Shown here piece by piece: positions 43,264 to 52,870 of a DNA stretch of 64,000 bases. A program made the position numbers and the translations under genes. The notes below the pieces were generated by a model, which was not told the DNA's origin, ran no database searches, and saw only the letters and a list, made by a program, of their open reading frames with translations. Source of the stretch: Trueperella bernardiae (GTDB lineage Bacteria > Actinomycetota > Actinomycetes > Actinomycetales > Actinomycetaceae); NCBI RefSeq assembly GCF_001469025.1, contig NZ_LNIZ01000003.1:62001-126000 (forward strand), read 5' to 3'. How positions within the stretch are numbered: the first letter of the stretch is position 1; each line of letters begins with the position of its first letter.

Positions 43264-43870
43264 CAAATGCCTCCAGCGCTGCCTCAATGAGCAGGACGGA
43301 GGAGGCCGAACCCGGATCCTTCACGCCCTTCGAGCGTTCTCCGAGGTAGGAGGCGCGGCCCTTGTGGGCGATCATCGGGATAGTGGCCTCCGCACCCGTG
43401 CGCGCCGCGGCGGCGGCAGCAGCGAGGGCGTCGGCAAGGGAGCCTTCCGCGGAGTCGGCGGCCTCAAGTGCGGGGAACCAGACGTCAAGCATCGTTTTGT
43501 CTCCCACCTCGGCCTTGCCCCGCGCCTGCAGGGCCTCGACGCCGGTGCGGAGGGCGGCGAGGAAGTCCTCGCGAGTGAACTCGCCTTCGGGCAGAGCCCC
43601 GCCCATCCGCATGAGTAGCGTGCCGTACAGCGGGCCGGACGCGCCGCCCACCTTCGACACCAGAGCCATGCCCGCCTTCTTCAGGTAGGCGCCGGCATCT
43701 GGGACCGCATCCAGGTCGATCTCCGAGATCGCCTGCACGCCGCGGGCCATGTTGGAGCCATGGTCCGCGTCGCCGATCTGGCGGTCCAGATCGGTCAGGT
43801 AGTCCGCCTGCTCATCAATCCTGGTTTTGAATCCGGCCATCCAGGCCGCGAAAGGCTGCAGTTCGGGCAT
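43256..43870 (-). CDS. dhaL: Dihydroxyacetone kinase ADP-binding subunit
   Basis: 204 residues, the family length. LTDLDRQIGDADHGSNMARG binds the two Mg2+ ions and ADP; VGGASGPLYGTLLMRMGGAL and IPMIAHKGRASYLGERSKG form the rest of the nucleotide site. DhaL carries ADP/ATP permanently; DhaM rephosphorylates it and it phosphorylates dihydroxyacetone bound to DhaK. Its ATG shares the last base of the dhaK stop, and its own stop overlaps dhaM. Confidence 0.95.
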   Translation of the reverse strand: MPELQPFAAWMAGFKTRIDEQADYLTDLDRQIGDADHGSNMARGVQAISEIDLDAVPDAGAYLKKAGMALVSKVGGASGPLYGTLLMRMGGALPEGEFTREDFLAALRTGVEALQARGKAEVGDKTMLDVWFPALEAADSAEGSLADALAAAAAAARTGAEATIPMIAHKGRASYLGERSKGVKDPGSASSVLLIEAALEAFGD

Positions 43871-44865
43871 TACTTACCCCACCTCAGTCCGGTGGTCACG
43901 ACGGGGGCATCCCACAGGCGCAACAGTTCGTCGTCAGCCTTGAGCAGCGACAGGGCGCAGCCGGCCATCTCGAGCGAGGTCACGTAGTCGCCCACGAGCA
44001 CGCGGGCTACAGTCACGCCGGCGTCTTCCAGCAGCTTCGCCACCTCGCCGTACATGAGGTACAGCTCCGACAGCGGGGTGCCGCCCATGCCGCCGAGCAT
44101 GGCGATCACGGGCGCGCCAGTGAAGTCCATGTCCGCCAGGATCGGCTCCACCAGCTCCTTGGCCAGCTCGTGTGCCGGCTGGAGCGCGCGGCGCTCGCGG
44201 CCCGGCTCGCCGTGGATGCCGATGCCGAGCTCGATCTCATCCTCGCCCAGCTCGAAGGTGGGCTTGCCGGCCGCGGGGACCGTGCAAGAGGTGAGGGCCA
44301 TGCCGAAGCTGCGCGTGGAATCGGCGACCTTCTGCGCAACGGCGGTGACGGCGTCGAGATCCGCGCCCTCCTCTGCCAGCGCGCCGGCGATCTTCTCCAC
44401 GAACAGGGTGCCGCCCACGCCGCGGCGGCCCGCGGTGTAGAGGGAGTCTTGGACCGCCACGTCGTCCTCCACGATGACGGCCTTGACCTGGGTGCCCTCC
44501 ATGTCGGCAGCCATTTCGGCGGCCATCTCGAAGTTCATCACGTCGCCCGTGTAGTTCTTGACGATGTGGAGGACGCCGGCGCCGGAATCAACCTTGGCGG
44601 TGGCCTCCATGATCTGATCGGGGACCGGCGATGTGAAGACCTCGCCGCAGCATGCCGCGTCCAGCATGCCTTCACCCACGAAGCCCGAGTGGAGCGGCTC
44701 GTGGCCGGATCCACCACCGGAGACGAGGGCGACCTTGCCCTCCTTCTTCGTTGCTCGGTAGACGATGTGACGGGGAATATCGACCTCAAGGTCCGGATGG
44801 GCAGCGGCCACTCCAACGAGGGAATCAGTGACCACGTCATTGGGGTTATTGATTATTTTCTTCAT
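43870..44865 (-). CDS. dhaK: Dihydroxyacetone kinase substrate-binding subunit
   Basis: 331 residues. ALVSGGGSGHEPLHSGFVGE is the sugar-binding loop, and IELGIGIHGEPGRERRAL contains the His that binds dihydroxyacetone covalently (about residue 218). MLGGMGGTPLSELYLMYGEV and the ICHY-like C-terminus are normal. It is first in the dhaK-dhaL-dhaM operon, read away from the DUF2520/panC genes. The 285-bp upstream gap includes ATCGTTACC near 44880 but no operator I can assign. Confidence 0.95.
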   Translation of the reverse strand: MKKIINNPNDVVTDSLVGVAAAHPDLEVDIPRHIVYRATKKEGKVALVSGGGSGHEPLHSGFVGEGMLDAACCGEVFTSPVPDQIMEATAKVDSGAGVLHIVKNYTGDVMNFEMAAEMAADMEGTQVKAVIVEDDVAVQDSLYTAGRRGVGGTLFVEKIAGALAEEGADLDAVTAVAQKVADSTRSFGMALTSCTVPAAGKPTFELGEDEIELGIGIHGEPGRERRALQPAHELAKELVEPILADMDFTGAPVIAMLGGMGGTPLSELYLMYGEVAKLLEDAGVTVARVLVGDYVTSLEMAGCALSLLKADDELLRLWDAPVVTTGLRWGK

Positions 44866-45150
44866 GCCGCAATTGTCCCATCGTTACCTGGCCCATGCAA
44901 TAGAACGGTAATTCTTTGGGGCGTCATTTTCGCAGGTGATTGTGCCTTTTCTGCGGGGCTTTGGCGTTTCACGCTGAGAGCCGAACGCCGACGCCGTGGG
45001 CCGGTTTGCGTTCGCCGCTTGGCGGGTCTTTTTCACGACGCCGTGGCGCGGTTCGCGTTGGGCGCGGGGCCTGCGCTGGGGGCGCGGGTGCGGATGGGAC
45101 GATGCGGGCGGTCCGGAGGCGGAAAAGAATTGTCGGAGGCGGTGGCTAGG

Positions 45151-46200
45151 ATGGTGGACATGGAGAATTCGACGGGACGCATGGGGATTGGCATCATCTC
45201 CGCGGGGCGCGTGGGCGCGGCGCTGGGCAGCGCGCTGCGCGCGGCCGGGCACGGGATCGTGGGCGCGCACGCGCCCTCGCCGCAGTCGCGGGAGCGGCTG
45301 GAGGTCATGTTGCCGGGAGTGCCGGCACTCGACGTGCCGGCGATCGTGGAGCGCTCCGAGCTGGTCATTCTGGCACTGCCGGATGAGGAGCTCGAGGGCC
45401 TCGTGGCCGGCCTGGCCAAGCTGGGCGCGTGGCAGGCCGGCCAGATCGTGGTGCATACCTCGGCGCGGCGGGGCGTGGAGGTGCTGGCGCCGGCGCAGGC
45501 GGCTGGCGCGCTCACGCTGGCGCTGCACCCGGTCATGGAGTTCTCGGGCACGTCGGTGGACGTTGCCCGGCTCCAGGGCGCGCACGTCGTGGTCTCCGCG
45601 GCGAACGCGATCCAGCCGATCGGGCTGGCGCTCGCGGCGGAGATGGGCGCGCAGGGCGTGGTGGTGAACTCTGCTGACCGCGCGATCTATGCGGCCGCGC
45701 TCGCCCATGCGCGCCAGGGCGTGGAGTTGGCCGCGTCCCAGGCGGGGCGAGTGCTGGCGCAGATCGGTGTGGCGCAGCCGGGTGATCTGCTCGGCGAGTG
45801 GGCCCAGGCCGGCCTCGATCGCGGGCTCTTCGCGGGCAACGCGGCGGGTGCGTATGTGAGCTCTGCTGGCGGTGCCAGTGCGGGCATGGGCCCAGCCGCG
45901 GGCGTAGCGGGAGCGGTGGGCGGGGCGGGCCCGGACGGCGTCGTGGGCGCGAACAGAGCGGGGGCCGGTGTGCCTCGTCCGCCGGCGCCACCCAGTGCGG
46001 AGGAAGCCGCGCAGCGCGTGGAGGCGTTGGGGACGTTGGCGGTGGAGTCGCCGGAGTTGGCCGACGTCGCGAAGGCGGACCTGGACCTGTTGGAGCGCCT
46101 CGTGGAGCGGGCGTTGATGGCGGGCGTTATCGGCGAAACAGAGGCAAATGAGTTGCATACCATCGTCGGCGCCGCTCGCTGCTCGCATGGGGGAAGATAG
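45151..46200 (+). CDS. Rossmann-fold DUF2520 oxidoreductase-like protein upstream of panC
   Basis: 349 residues. MGIGIISAGRVGAALGSALR is a dinucleotide-binding GxGxxG-type loop (here G-I-I-S-A-G-R-V-G), and ELVILALPDEEL, VVHTSARRGVEVLAPA and LALHPVMEFSG follow. The C-terminal helical DUF2520 part is interrupted by a Gly/Ala/Pro-rich stretch of about 50 residues before it resumes. Actinobacteria often carry this gene directly before panC, where a ketopantoate reductase-like role has been suggested, not shown. The ATG at 45160 is an alternative start. panC begins two bases after the stop. Confidence 0.8.
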   Translation: MVDMENSTGRMGIGIISAGRVGAALGSALRAAGHGIVGAHAPSPQSRERLEVMLPGVPALDVPAIVERSELVILALPDEELEGLVAGLAKLGAWQAGQIVVHTSARRGVEVLAPAQAAGALTLALHPVMEFSGTSVDVARLQGAHVVVSAANAIQPIGLALAAEMGAQGVVVNSADRAIYAAALAHARQGVELAASQAGRVLAQIGVAQPGDLLGEWAQAGLDRGLFAGNAAGAYVSSAGGASAGMGPAAGVAGAVGGAGPDGVVGANRAGAGVPRPPAPPSAEEAAQRVEALGTLAVESPELADVAKADLDLLERLVERALMAGVIGETEANELHTIVGAARCSHGGR

Positions 46201-46201
46201 A

Positions 46202-47050
46202 ATGGCAGATATGGAAATCTGTAGGACACGCAGCGAGTTGGCGAGCGCCCTGGCGAAGGCCGATGGCACCCGCGCGCTTGTCATGACCATGGGGGCCCTG
46301 CACGACGGGCACGCCCAGCTGCTGAAGGCGGCGCGCGCCGCGGCGCAGACCGTGGTGGCGTCGGTGTACGTTAACCCGCTCCAATTCGGCCCGAATGAGG
46401 ACTACGCCGCCTATCCGCGCACCGAGGCTGCGGATCTGGCGTTGCTTGAGCGCGAGGGCGTGGATGTGGCCTTCCTGCCCACGAATGATGAGATGTACCC
46501 GCGCGAACCGCTCGTGCGGATTGACCCGGGGCCGATGGCCCGCGTGCTCGAGGGCGCCACCCGGCCCGGGCACTTCGCTGGCGTGCTCCAGGTGGTCCAC
46601 AAGGTGTTCAACCTGGTCCGCCCGGACATGACGTTCTTCGGGCAGAAGGACGCCCAGCAGCTTGCACTCGTACGCACGATGGTGGATGACCTGGACATGA
46701 GCATTGACGTGCGGGCGGTGCCGATCAAGCGCGATGAGTCGGGCCTGGCGCTGTCCTCGCGCAATTCTTACCTTTCCGATGCCGAGCGCGCCCAGGCCCT
46801 CGCCCTGTCCACGGCCCTGCGCCGCGGGGTGGAGCTCGCGGAGTCGGGGGCGAGCGCGGGGGAGGTGCGGGACTCGGTGCGCGCGCAACTGCACGCGGCC
46901 GACGGCGTGCGCCTCGACTACCTCCACTTGGTTGACCCGGCCACCTTCGCCTTCCTTGACGATCACGCGCACGGCCCCGGCCTGCTCGTCACCGCCGCCT
47001 ACGTGGGCCCCACCCGCCTCATCGACAACATGGAGGTGGAGCTTCGATGA
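46202..47050 (+). CDS. panC: Pantothenate synthetase
   Basis: 282 residues. [19 protein letters not shown] is the HIGH-type ATP site; [42 protein letters not shown] and [19 protein letters not shown] are pantoate-site segments, and [13 protein letters not shown] ends the loop. It joins pantoate and beta-alanine using ATP. The ATG follows GGGGGAAG within the end of the DUF2520 gene. Its stop overlaps the panD start, matching the order panC-panD in which PanD supplies the beta-alanine. Confidence 0.96.
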   Translation: MADMEICRTRSELASALAKADGTRALVMTMGALHDGHAQLLKAARAAAQTVVASVYVNPLQFGPNEDYAAYPRTEAADLALLEREGVDVAFLPTNDEMYPREPLVRIDPGPMARVLEGATRPGHFAGVLQVVHKVFNLVRPDMTFFGQKDAQQLALVRTMVDDLDMSIDVRAVPIKRDESGLALSSRNSYLSDAERAQALALSTALRRGVELAESGASAGEVRDSVRAQLHAADGVRLDYLHLVDPATFAFLDDHAHGPGLLVTAAYVGPTRLIDNMEVELR

Positions 47051-47475
47051 TGCTGCGAACGATGCTCACCGGCAAGATCCACCGGGCTACCGTCACCGGG
47101 GCGGATCTGCACTACGTGGGCTCCATTACTGTGGACCTCGATCTGCTCGAGGCCGCGGATATCCTGCCGGGCCAGCAGGTCGACGTCGTGGACGTGACCA
47201 ACGGAGCCCGGCTCACCACTTACGTCATCCCAGGTGAACGTGGCGCGGGCGAGGTCAAGCTCAACGGCGCGGCGGCCCACCTGGTCGACGTGGGGGACCT
47301 GGTCATCATCATGTGCTACAGCCAGATGGACGATGACTCGGCCCGCACGTACGAACCGAAGGTCATCTACGTCGATCGCCAGAATCGTATCCACGGTGCG
47401 GGCAGCGACCCGGGCCAGGTGCCCGATGGGCACGGCCTCACCGCGTCGGGCATCCCCTTCGACCACGCACGATAG
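47047..47475 (+). CDS. panD: Aspartate 1-decarboxylase
   Basis: 142 residues. [20 protein letters not shown] then SITVD contains the self-cleaving Gly-Ser bond that yields the pyruvoyl group. [17 protein letters not shown] and YEPKVIYVD are typical. It makes beta-alanine for PanC upstream. The start ATGATG overlaps panC by four bases; the second ATG could also be used. Confidence 0.96.
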   Translation: MMLRTMLTGKIHRATVTGADLHYVGSITVDLDLLEAADILPGQQVDVVDVTNGARLTTYVIPGERGAGEVKLNGAAAHLVDVGDLVIIMCYSQMDDDSARTYEPKVIYVDRQNRIHGAGSDPGQVPDGHGLTASGIPFDHAR

Positions 47476-47484
47476 GAGAAGAAC

Positions 47485-48480
47485 ATGCGTTTTCCGAAGA
47501 TCCCCAAGATCCATCCCAAGGCGCTCGTCCCTGACGTGGACAGGCTGCGTGGCATGGTATCCAAGTCCGAATCGGAATCCACGGAAGCCGTGACCTCGGC
47601 CTCCGAATTCTCCAGCGATGAGGAGATCTCCTCGCGGATCACCAACCTTGACGTCATGGTCGAGGAATCCCCTGGGCGCGTGTTCGACGCCTACCTCATC
47701 AACATTGACGCGGGCCTGTATGCGGGCACGAACCTCATGCCGAAGCTGAAGATGGTGATCGACGCGCTCGACCACCTCAACCGGCCGTTCCGCTTCATGT
47801 CTTGGCTGTCGGACGTGACGCCGGCCCAGCTCGTGGAGATGATGAGCGACGAGGGAATTGAGATCACGGCCGATGAGGTCATCACCCCGGCCACCCTCGC
47901 CTCGCGCTACCTCAAGAACTCCTACCCGGGCGCGAAGGTGTTCGTGGCAGGCGGTACACGCTTCCGCGACGAGCTTGCGGCGAACGGGATCGAGGTCACG
48001 GACAAGGCGGCGGAGACCAACTTGGTGATCGTGGGCTTCACCTCCGATTTCGACATGAAGATGTTCTCCACCGCCTACCACGCGATCGCGGACAACGGGG
48101 CGGACCTCATCAGTACGTCGCTGCGGCGGGTGCGCCGCATGCCCGACGGCTCGCGCGAGCCGGGCACGTTGCCGATCATCACTGCACTCGAGACAGCCAC
48201 GCGTAAACGCCTGACCAAGAACCTCGGTAGCCCCGAGACCGACCTGCTCGAGATGATCTTCGATGACATTCAGGTCCGCCCGGAGGACTCGCTGTTCGTC
48301 ACCGACTCCCTCGGCGCCGACATCCGCATGGCCAAGCGCTACGGCGTGCCCACCGCGCTCGTGCTGACCGGCAGCGCCACGGCGGACCAGGCGCGCGATC
48401 TCAAGCGCAAGGACCAGCCGAACTATGCGCTGACCACGATTGCGGACATCCTCCCGCGCTATATCAAGGACCAGCTCTAA
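47485..48480 (+). CDS. NagD-like HAD protein lacking the catalytic aspartate
   Basis: 331 residues with the layout of the NagD/p-nitrophenyl-phosphatase branch of HAD proteins, preceded by about 65 extra residues. Motif I, normally D-x-D-G-T, is YLINIDAGLYAGTNLMPKL, so the nucleophile Asp is Asn (residue 73) and Gly-Thr is Ala-Gly. Motif II (usually TNN) is MSWLSD. The C-terminal GDxxxTDI motif is reduced to VTDSLGADIRMAKRYGVPTAL. The fold should be kept but phosphatase activity is unlikely, suggesting a binding or regulatory role. It lies 9 bp after panD and just before lysS, behind AGGAGAAG. Confidence 0.75.
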   Translation: MRFPKIPKIHPKALVPDVDRLRGMVSKSESESTEAVTSASEFSSDEEISSRITNLDVMVEESPGRVFDAYLINIDAGLYAGTNLMPKLKMVIDALDHLNRPFRFMSWLSDVTPAQLVEMMSDEGIEITADEVITPATLASRYLKNSYPGAKVFVAGGTRFRDELAANGIEVTDKAAETNLVIVGFTSDFDMKMFSTAYHAIADNGADLISTSLRRVRRMPDGSREPGTLPIITALETATRKRLTKNLGSPETDLLEMIFDDIQVRPEDSLFVTDSLGADIRMAKRYGVPTALVLTGSATADQARDLKRKDQPNYALTTIADILPRYIKDQL

Positions 48481-48536
48481 GAGCGCCCAGCCACAGGGCC
48501 CCGCCTCAGGGGCCTCGCGAGAAGAAAAGGACACCC

Positions 48537-50093
48537 ATGCAGCAAAACTACGACGACACCTCCGACCAGCTCGCCGTCCGCAAGGAAAAGCGGGCCCGCC
48601 TGCTCGCCGCCGGCCGTGACCCGTACCCGCCCCACCTCGAGATCACGCACACCATCGCGGACGTGCGCGCGAAGTATGCGGTGGAGCGCGAGGGGGAAAA
48701 GGTGAGCGCTGACGTCGTGCTCCAGCCCGGCGATGAGCTGACCGAGGAGCGCGTGGAGCTCGCCGGGCGTGTCATGCTGTTCCGCCCGTCAGGCAAGATC
48801 GCCTTCAGCCAGCTACAGGCGGGTGACGGCGAGCGCATCCAGGTGATCTTCTCGCTGGCGAACGTAGGCAAGGAGGCGCTGGACGCGCTGAAGGCCGACG
48901 TGGACCTGGGCGACTTCGTGTGGGTGGACGGCTATGTGGGCGCCTCCAAGCGCGGCGAGCTGTCGATCTTCGCCACGTCCTGGCAGCTGGCCTCCAAGGC
49001 GATCCGCCCGCTGCCGAAGATGTTCACGGCGGAGGACGGCACCGAGATGGCGCTCGGCGAGGAGACCCGCGTGCGTAACCGCCACCTCGACCTCATCACG
49101 CGTGACGCCGCGCGCAGGATCGTGCGCCTGCGCGCGGGCATGATGAAGTCCATCCGCAAGACGTTCGACGACCGCGGCTACATCGAGGTGGAAACTCCGA
49201 TCCTGCAGCCGCTCCACGGCGGCGCCGCGGCCCGCCCGTTCGAGACCCACATCAACGCCTACGATCAGGACCTCTACCTGCGCATCGCCACCGAGCTGTA
49301 CCTGAAGAAGGCCGTGGTGGGCGGCATCGAGCGCGTGTTTGAGATCGGGAAGAATTTCCGTAACGAGGGCGCGGATTCCACGCACTCGCCGGAGTTCTCC
49401 GCGATGGAGGCCTACCAGTCCTTCGCCACGTATGAGGAGATGGCGGTCCTCACCCGCGATCTCATCCAGAACGCGGCACGTGACCTGTTCGGCACCACCA
49501 CTGTGACCCTCGCCGACGGCACTGAGTACGACCTGGGTGGCGAGTGGGCGCGCCTCGACCTCTACACCTCGCTGTCCGAGGCCGTGGGGGAGGAAGTGAC
49601 GGTAGAGACCCCACGCGAACACCTGGTGGAGATCGCGGACAAGTTCGACATCGCGGTCAAGGAATACGCCGTGGCCGGCAAGATCGCCGAGGACATCTGG
49701 GAGGAGCTGGTTGGTTCTAAGCTGTGGGAGCCCACCTTCGTCTTCGACTTCCCGGAGGACACCTCGCCGCTCACCCGCAACCACCGCTCCAAGCCGGGGC
49801 TGACCGAGAAGTGGGATCTGTACGTGCGGGGCGTGGAGATCGCCACCGCCTACACTGAGCTGGCTGACCCGGTGATTCAGCGGGAGCGCCTCACCCAGCA
49901 GTCGCTCGAGGCCGCAGCGGGTGACCCGGAAGCCATGCAGCTGGACGAGTCCTTCATCGAGGCGATGGAGCAGGGCTTCCCGCCGTCGGGCGGCATGGGC
50001 ATGGGCATCGACCGCATGCTCATGGTGCTCACCGGCCTGGGCATCCGCGAGACGATCCTGTTCCCGTTCGTCAAGCCGACCGCGCGCGCATAG
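48537..50093 (+). CDS. lysS: Lysyl-tRNA synthetase, class II
   Basis: 518 residues. The N-terminal OB fold (RVMLFRPSGKIAFSQLQAGD) is followed by class II motif 1 (MMKSIRKTFDDRGYIEVETP), motif 2 (FEIGKNFRNEGADSTHSPEF) and motif 3 (GGMGMGIDRMLMVLTGLGIR). It charges tRNA-Lys. The ATG follows AGAAAAGGAC. The gap after the HAD gene (48481-48536) holds a short AGGGGCC hairpin. A terminator lies 19 bp after the stop. Confidence 0.97.
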   Translation: MQQNYDDTSDQLAVRKEKRARLLAAGRDPYPPHLEITHTIADVRAKYAVEREGEKVSADVVLQPGDELTEERVELAGRVMLFRPSGKIAFSQLQAGDGERIQVIFSLANVGKEALDALKADVDLGDFVWVDGYVGASKRGELSIFATSWQLASKAIRPLPKMFTAEDGTEMALGEETRVRNRHLDLITRDAARRIVRLRAGMMKSIRKTFDDRGYIEVETPILQPLHGGAAARPFETHINAYDQDLYLRIATELYLKKAVVGGIERVFEIGKNFRNEGADSTHSPEFSAMEAYQSFATYEEMAVLTRDLIQNAARDLFGTTTVTLADGTEYDLGGEWARLDLYTSLSEAVGEEVTVETPREHLVEIADKFDIAVKEYAVAGKIAEDIWEELVGSKLWEPTFVFDFPEDTSPLTRNHRSKPGLTEKWDLYVRGVEIATAYTELADPVIQRERLTQQSLEAAAGDPEAMQLDESFIEAMEQGFPPSGGMGMGIDRMLMVLTGLGIRETILFPFVKPTARA

Positions 50094-50111
50094 TTCTTGC
50101 CGCAAACGTGA

Positions 50112-50143
50112 AGGTGGGCGGATCCGATTGGATCCGCCCACCT
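50112..50143. terminator. Hairpin between convergent lysS and glpK
   Basis: AGGTGGGCGGATCC (50112-50125) pairs exactly with 50130-50143 around GATT. It lies 19 bp after lysS and 21 bp after glpK, so it can stop both. There is no long T-run on either side. Confidence 0.75.
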
Positions 50144-50163
50144 GCTACGCTGTGGCCTGGTGC

Positions 50164-51690
50164 TTACTCAGCACGCACGTCGTCGTCGACCCAGTCAAAC
50201 GTACGGGTGACGGCCTTCTTCCACAGGCGCATCTGGCGAGCACGCTCGTCGGCGTCCATCTTGGGCGACCAACGCTTGTCCTCCTGCCAGTTGGCGATGA
50301 CGTCCTGCTCGCCGGCCCAGAAGCCAACCGCGATACCGGCCGCGTAGGCGGCACCGAGGGCGGTGGTCTCAGCGACGACCGGCTTGACGACCTCCACACC
50401 GAGGATGTCAGCCTGGAACTGCATGAGTGCATCGTTCGCGGTCATGCCGCCGTCAACACGAAGCTCGCCGAGCTCAACGCCCGAATCGGCGTTCATGGCC
50501 TCGAGAACTTCGGCCGTCTGGAACGCGGTGGCCTCGAGGACCGCGCGAGCCAGGTGGCCCTTGTTGTTGTAGCGGGTCAGGCCGACGATCGCGCCTCGGG
50601 CATCGTCCTTCCAGTACGGGGCGAACAGGCCGGAGAACGCCGGGACGATGTAGACGCCGCCGTTGTCCTCAACCGTTTCAGCAAGGGTCTCGATCTCCGG
50701 GGCGGAGGTGATGATGCCGAGCTGGTCGCGCAGCCACTGCACGAGCGAGCCCGTCACAGCGATCGAACCCTCGAGCGCGTAGACCGGAGCCTGATCGCCG
50801 ATCTTGTAGCACACCGTGGTCAGCAGGCCGTTCTTCGAGGTGATCGCCTCGTTGCCCGTGTTGATGAGCATGAAGCAGCCGGTGCCGTAGGTGTTCTTCG
50901 CCATGCCCTTCTCGAAGCAGGCCTGGCCGAAGGTGGCCGCCTGCTGGTCGCCAAGGTCGCCAGCGATCGGGGTGTCGATGATGAGGGAGTTCTTCGAGCC
51001 GTAGCCGTAGACCTCGGAGGAGGACTTGATCTCCGGGAGCATCGACATCGGGATGCCCATGTCCGCGCAGATGTCCTCGCGCCAACGCAGCTCACGCACG
51101 TCCATGAGCATGGTGCGCGACGCGTTGGTCACGTCGGTGACGTGGACACCGCCGTTGGGGCCACCGGTGAGGTTCCAGATCACCCAGGTGTCGGTGTTGC
51201 CGAAGAGGAGGTCGCCCGCCTCGGCCTTCTCGCGTGCCCCCTCAACATTGTCAAGGATCCACTTGACCTTCGGGCCAGAGAAGTAGGTGGCAAGGCCAAG
51301 GCCACAGATTTCCTTGTACTTGTCCGGGCCCTCGTCACCAGCAAGCTCGCGAACAATCTTGTCAGTACGGGTGTCCTGCCACACGATAGCGTTGTACACC
51401 GGCTCGCCCGTGTTCTTATCCCACACGACGGCCGTCTCGCGCTGGTTGGTCACACCAACAGCCGCGATCTCATGGCGGTTGATGTTGGCCTTGGCCAGAG
51501 CCTGGCCAATGACCTCGCGAACGTTGTCACGAATCTCAATCGGGTTGTGCTCAACCCAACCGGCCTTGGGCAGAATCTGCTCGTGCTCCATCTGACCCAC
51601 GGAAACGATGGTTCCGGAGTGGTCGAAGATAATCGCACGGGACGAGGTGGTGCCCTGGTCGATTGCCATTACGTATTTCTTCTCAGTCAT
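50164..51690 (-). CDS. glpK: Glycerol kinase
   Basis: 508 residues. [20 protein letters not shown] binds ATP, and [22 protein letters not shown] and [20 protein letters not shown] are FGGY-kinase segments. It traps glycerol as glycerol-3-phosphate, the substrate of GlpABC encoded downstream. glpF is 177 bp upstream on the same strand, so the order is glpF-glpK with a gap large enough for a separate promoter. A TGTGAAAAC motif (reverse strand, 51755-51763) in that gap also occurs before glpA. Confidence 0.97.
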   Translation of the reverse strand: MTEKKYVMAIDQGTTSSRAIIFDHSGTIVSVGQMEHEQILPKAGWVEHNPIEIRDNVREVIGQALAKANINRHEIAAVGVTNQRETAVVWDKNTGEPVYNAIVWQDTRTDKIVRELAGDEGPDKYKEICGLGLATYFSGPKVKWILDNVEGAREKAEAGDLLFGNTDTWVIWNLTGGPNGGVHVTDVTNASRTMLMDVRELRWREDICADMGIPMSMLPEIKSSSEVYGYGSKNSLIIDTPIAGDLGDQQAATFGQACFEKGMAKNTYGTGCFMLINTGNEAITSKNGLLTTVCYKIGDQAPVYALEGSIAVTGSLVQWLRDQLGIITSAPEIETLAETVEDNGGVYIVPAFSGLFAPYWKDDARGAIVGLTRYNNKGHLARAVLEATAFQTAEVLEAMNADSGVELGELRVDGGMTANDALMQFQADILGVEVVKPVVAETTALGAAYAAGIAVGFWAGEQDVIANWQEDKRWSPKMDADERARQMRLWKKAVTRTFDWVDDDVRAE

Positions 51691-51867
51691 TGAGTTCCCT
51701 TCGTCGTTGAACGGTTACTTGAAATAATAGCGATGGAATGGGGCGCTGATCACAGTTTTCACAAATGGCCAACGCCGAGAATCTGGTTGAGAAATATTTC
51801 TTCGCCCGGATGGGCGGCGCCGCCCGACCGGCGCCCACAAGGCGCGCCAACCGGGCGGCGTCGTACC

Positions 51868-52614
51868 TTACATACCGAGGACGTTGAGTGCGTTCGCGCC
51901 GAAGGTGAGGCCGGCGAGCACGCCACCGATGGTCGGGCCGACGATCGGCACCCAGGAGTAACCCCAGTCGTTGCCACCCTTGCCCTTGATCGGGAGCACG
52001 GCGTGTGCGACGCGCGGACCGAGGTCACGGGCCGGGTTGATGGCGTAGCCGGTGGGGCCACCGAGGGAGGCGCCGATGGCGACGATCACGAGGGCCACGG
52101 CGAGCGGGCCGACCGCCGTCGGGCTGCCACCGTTGAAGAGAACCCAGGAGACGAGCACGAAGGTAGCGATGGCCTCAGTGATGGTGTTCCACAGCGGGTT
52201 GCGGATCTCCGGGCCGGTGGCGAAGGTGCCGAGCACCTCGGCCTGGTTGTCGTGCTCATCGTAGTGCTGCTTGTATGCCAGCCACGCGATCACGGCACCG
52301 ACGAAGGCACCGAGGAATTGGGCGACGATGTAGATCATCGTGTTCGAGAAGTTCACGGCGACTCCGGGAACGTACTCCTCCGCGCCCGAGGCGAGGACGC
52401 CCAGGGTCACGGCCGGGTTCAGGTGACCGCCGGTCTTGTATGCGGCGTAAACACCGATGAACACAGCAAGACCCCACCCGAAGTTAATCATCAGCCAGCC
52501 GGTGCCCCGGCCCTTATTCTTCGTCAGGAGGTTGTTGGCGACCACACCAACACCAAGGATAATGAGCAATGTTGTTCCGATGAACTCGGATACAAAGATT
52601 TCTCCAAGCGACAT
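51868..52614 (-). CDS. glpF: Glycerol uptake facilitator (aquaglyceroporin)
   Basis: 248 residues and six membrane segments with both pore motifs: GGHLNPAVTLGVLASG and GYAINPARDLGPRVAH (the Asp after the second NPAR is typical of glycerol channels). EFIGTTLLIILGVGVVANNL is the first helix. It lets glycerol diffuse through the membrane for GlpK. I start at the ATG at 52614 because GAAAGAGG precedes it; an in-frame extension upstream is unlikely. It lies in the same direction as glpK. Confidence 0.95.
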   Translation of the reverse strand: MSLGEIFVSEFIGTTLLIILGVGVVANNLLTKNKGRGTGWLMINFGWGLAVFIGVYAAYKTGGHLNPAVTLGVLASGAEEYVPGVAVNFSNTMIYIVAQFLGAFVGAVIAWLAYKQHYDEHDNQAEVLGTFATGPEIRNPLWNTITEAIATFVLVSWVLFNGGSPTAVGPLAVALVIVAIGASLGGPTGYAINPARDLGPRVAHAVLPIKGKGGNDWGYSWVPIVGPTIGGVLAGLTFGANALNVLGM

Positions 52615-52870
52615 ATTTGCCTCTTTCAGTTGTGCGACTATCTCCGGCGACCTTGCCGGACGGCCCAAAAAATACTCGGAAGCCTGTCCCTATTCTTGCT
52701 CTTTTGTGCGTCAAAGCGTTCATGACAGTTTGAATTGAAAATATTTGCACAGGATCCAGAACGGCCTTGGGAAAATGTGCACATGTGCGCTTTGTGTGGT
52801 GGGGCCAGGAAAAGGCGGACGAAAGATGGGGCAATGCCCAAACGCCCTAAGTGGGCGGCGTGTTCCTGTG
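52615..52870. promoter_or_regulatory. Leader and promoter region of glpF, AT-rich, with a small palindrome
   Basis: 256 bp without a gene. On the reverse strand, TTTGACGCACAAAAGAGCAA may contain the -35. GCACATGTGC (52779-52788) is a perfect 10-bp palindrome within AAAATGTGCACATGTGCGC, a CRP/GlxR-like half-site pattern, though not a full consensus. GGGCAATGCCC at 52829 is a small hairpin after the kinase-like gene. Regulation by glycerol or carbon state is expected but not shown. Confidence 0.4.
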
